A stretch of DNA of 64,000 nucleotides from Bacillus sp. WMMC1349 (GTDB taxonomy: Bacteria; Bacillota; Bacilli; Bacillales; Bacillaceae): the NCBI RefSeq assembly GCF_013155385.1, contig NZ_JABJUQ010000008.1, positions 1-64,000 of the forward strand, read 5' to 3'. The notes below the pieces were generated by a model that saw nothing but the letters and a program-made list of their open reading frames with translations, was not told where the DNA came from and searched no databases. Below, piece after piece: positions 63,703 to 64,000 of the stretch; position 1 is the stretch's first letter; every line of letters begins with the position of its first letter. The position numbers and the translations under genes were made by a program.

Positions 63703-64000
63703 TTAAAGATTTAAGAGTTCAAGTTTCATATCAATTTTTTGTTTTTGTAATTCATCCAATCCTGCTTCTTCAGCCGAATTTTCAGCAACTGTTTTAGCAA
63801 CTATCTTTCCTGGCACATGTTTAAAGTGTGCCAAAATTTGATGATCAATACAGGCTGCTACATCCTTTGATTCTGAGACCTCATCAATCAAACCATAATG
63901 TAATGCTTCATCAGCTGTCAGCCACGTTTCTTCATCAAGTAATTGATGTAAAGTAACATCATCCAGCTTGTCACCAGCTTTATCAAGGTATGTCGAAACA
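63703..64000 (-). CDS. ClpP-like prohead protease, C-terminal part (copy 4, cut by window end)
   Basis: Matches the C-terminal 99 or so residues of the product of the gene at 23002. The catalytic segment lies beyond the window. Confidence 0.85.
   Translation of the reverse strand, partial: VSTYLDKAGDKLDDVTLHQLLDEETWLTADEALHYGLIDEVSESKDVAACIDHQILAHFKHVPGKIVAKTVAENSAEEAGLDELQKQKIDMKLELLNL

Larger units (their letters stand above)
61325..64000. repeat. Tandem phage unit, copy 4 (partial, cut by window end)
   Basis: Start of a fourth unit. It carries a 181-bp deletion at its junction, two one-base insertions and one lost T near 61768. From the connector gene onward it matches copies 2 and 3, and it runs off the window inside the prohead protease gene. 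Confidence 0.95.

Overview
The window is a head-to-tail tandem array of one phage-derived unit. The consensus unit is 20,441 bp. Copy 1 spans 1-20443, copy 2 20444-40884, copy 3 40885-61324, and copy 4 is partial (61325-64000). The genes look like those of a low-GC Gram-positive temperate siphovirus of Bacillaceae type. Reasons: strong AAGGAGG ribosome binding sites, ArpU, YopX, DUF2513 and ERF families, DnaD-like plus DnaC-like replication genes, an HNH/P27 terminase/HK97 head module and a large serine recombinase. No chromosomal gene, tRNA, rRNA, IS element or CRISPR array is visible, so the host cannot be named further.

Layout of one unit, in copy 1 coordinates. The lysogeny module is at its right end: an S24-type repressor (18269, +) and a serine recombinase (19013, +), divergent from a Cro-like regulator (17861, -). 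Three copies of a CTAACATTTT-type operator lie in and beside this switch. The minus strand then runs right to left. It carries an antirepressor, many small genes, a Gam/Gp157-like protein, ERF annealing protein, replication initiator with a probable internal origin, DnaC-like loader, YopX, RusA, SSB and an ArpU-type late regulator. A roughly 490-base gene-free block (7910-8396) follows. It has its own late-promoter-like sequence and its own terminator and looks like a structured non-coding RNA. After it come HNH endonuclease, TerS, TerL, a DUF1056-like membrane protein, portal, ClpP-like prohead protease, HK97 capsid, gp6-like connector, SPP1 gp16-like adaptor, HK97 gp10-like protein and the first part of a DUF3168-like tail-completion gene.

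The head-gene operon stops there. The DUF3168-like gene runs straight into the 3' end of the next unit's recombinase gene, and the two stop codons overlap. No tape measure, tail tube, baseplate, fibre, holin or endolysin gene is present in any copy. The unit can therefore specify integration control, replication, DNA cutting and complete heads, but neither tails nor lysis. That gene set matches capsid-forming phage satellites, which borrow helper tails. It also matches a deletion derivative of an ordinary phage, or a tandem amplification or assembly concatemer of part of a prophage. The truncated gene at the junction favours a deletion or rearrangement origin.

Copies 2 and 3 agree except for one base. 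Copy 1 has about eleven small differences in its first 6.8 kb, mostly one-base losses in homopolymers, which break six genes. This looks like uncorrected sequence at a contig end rather than biology. Copy 4 has a 181-bp deletion at its junction. Genes are described in full at their first intact copy (early genes in copy 1, head genes in copy 2); other copies are listed briefly.
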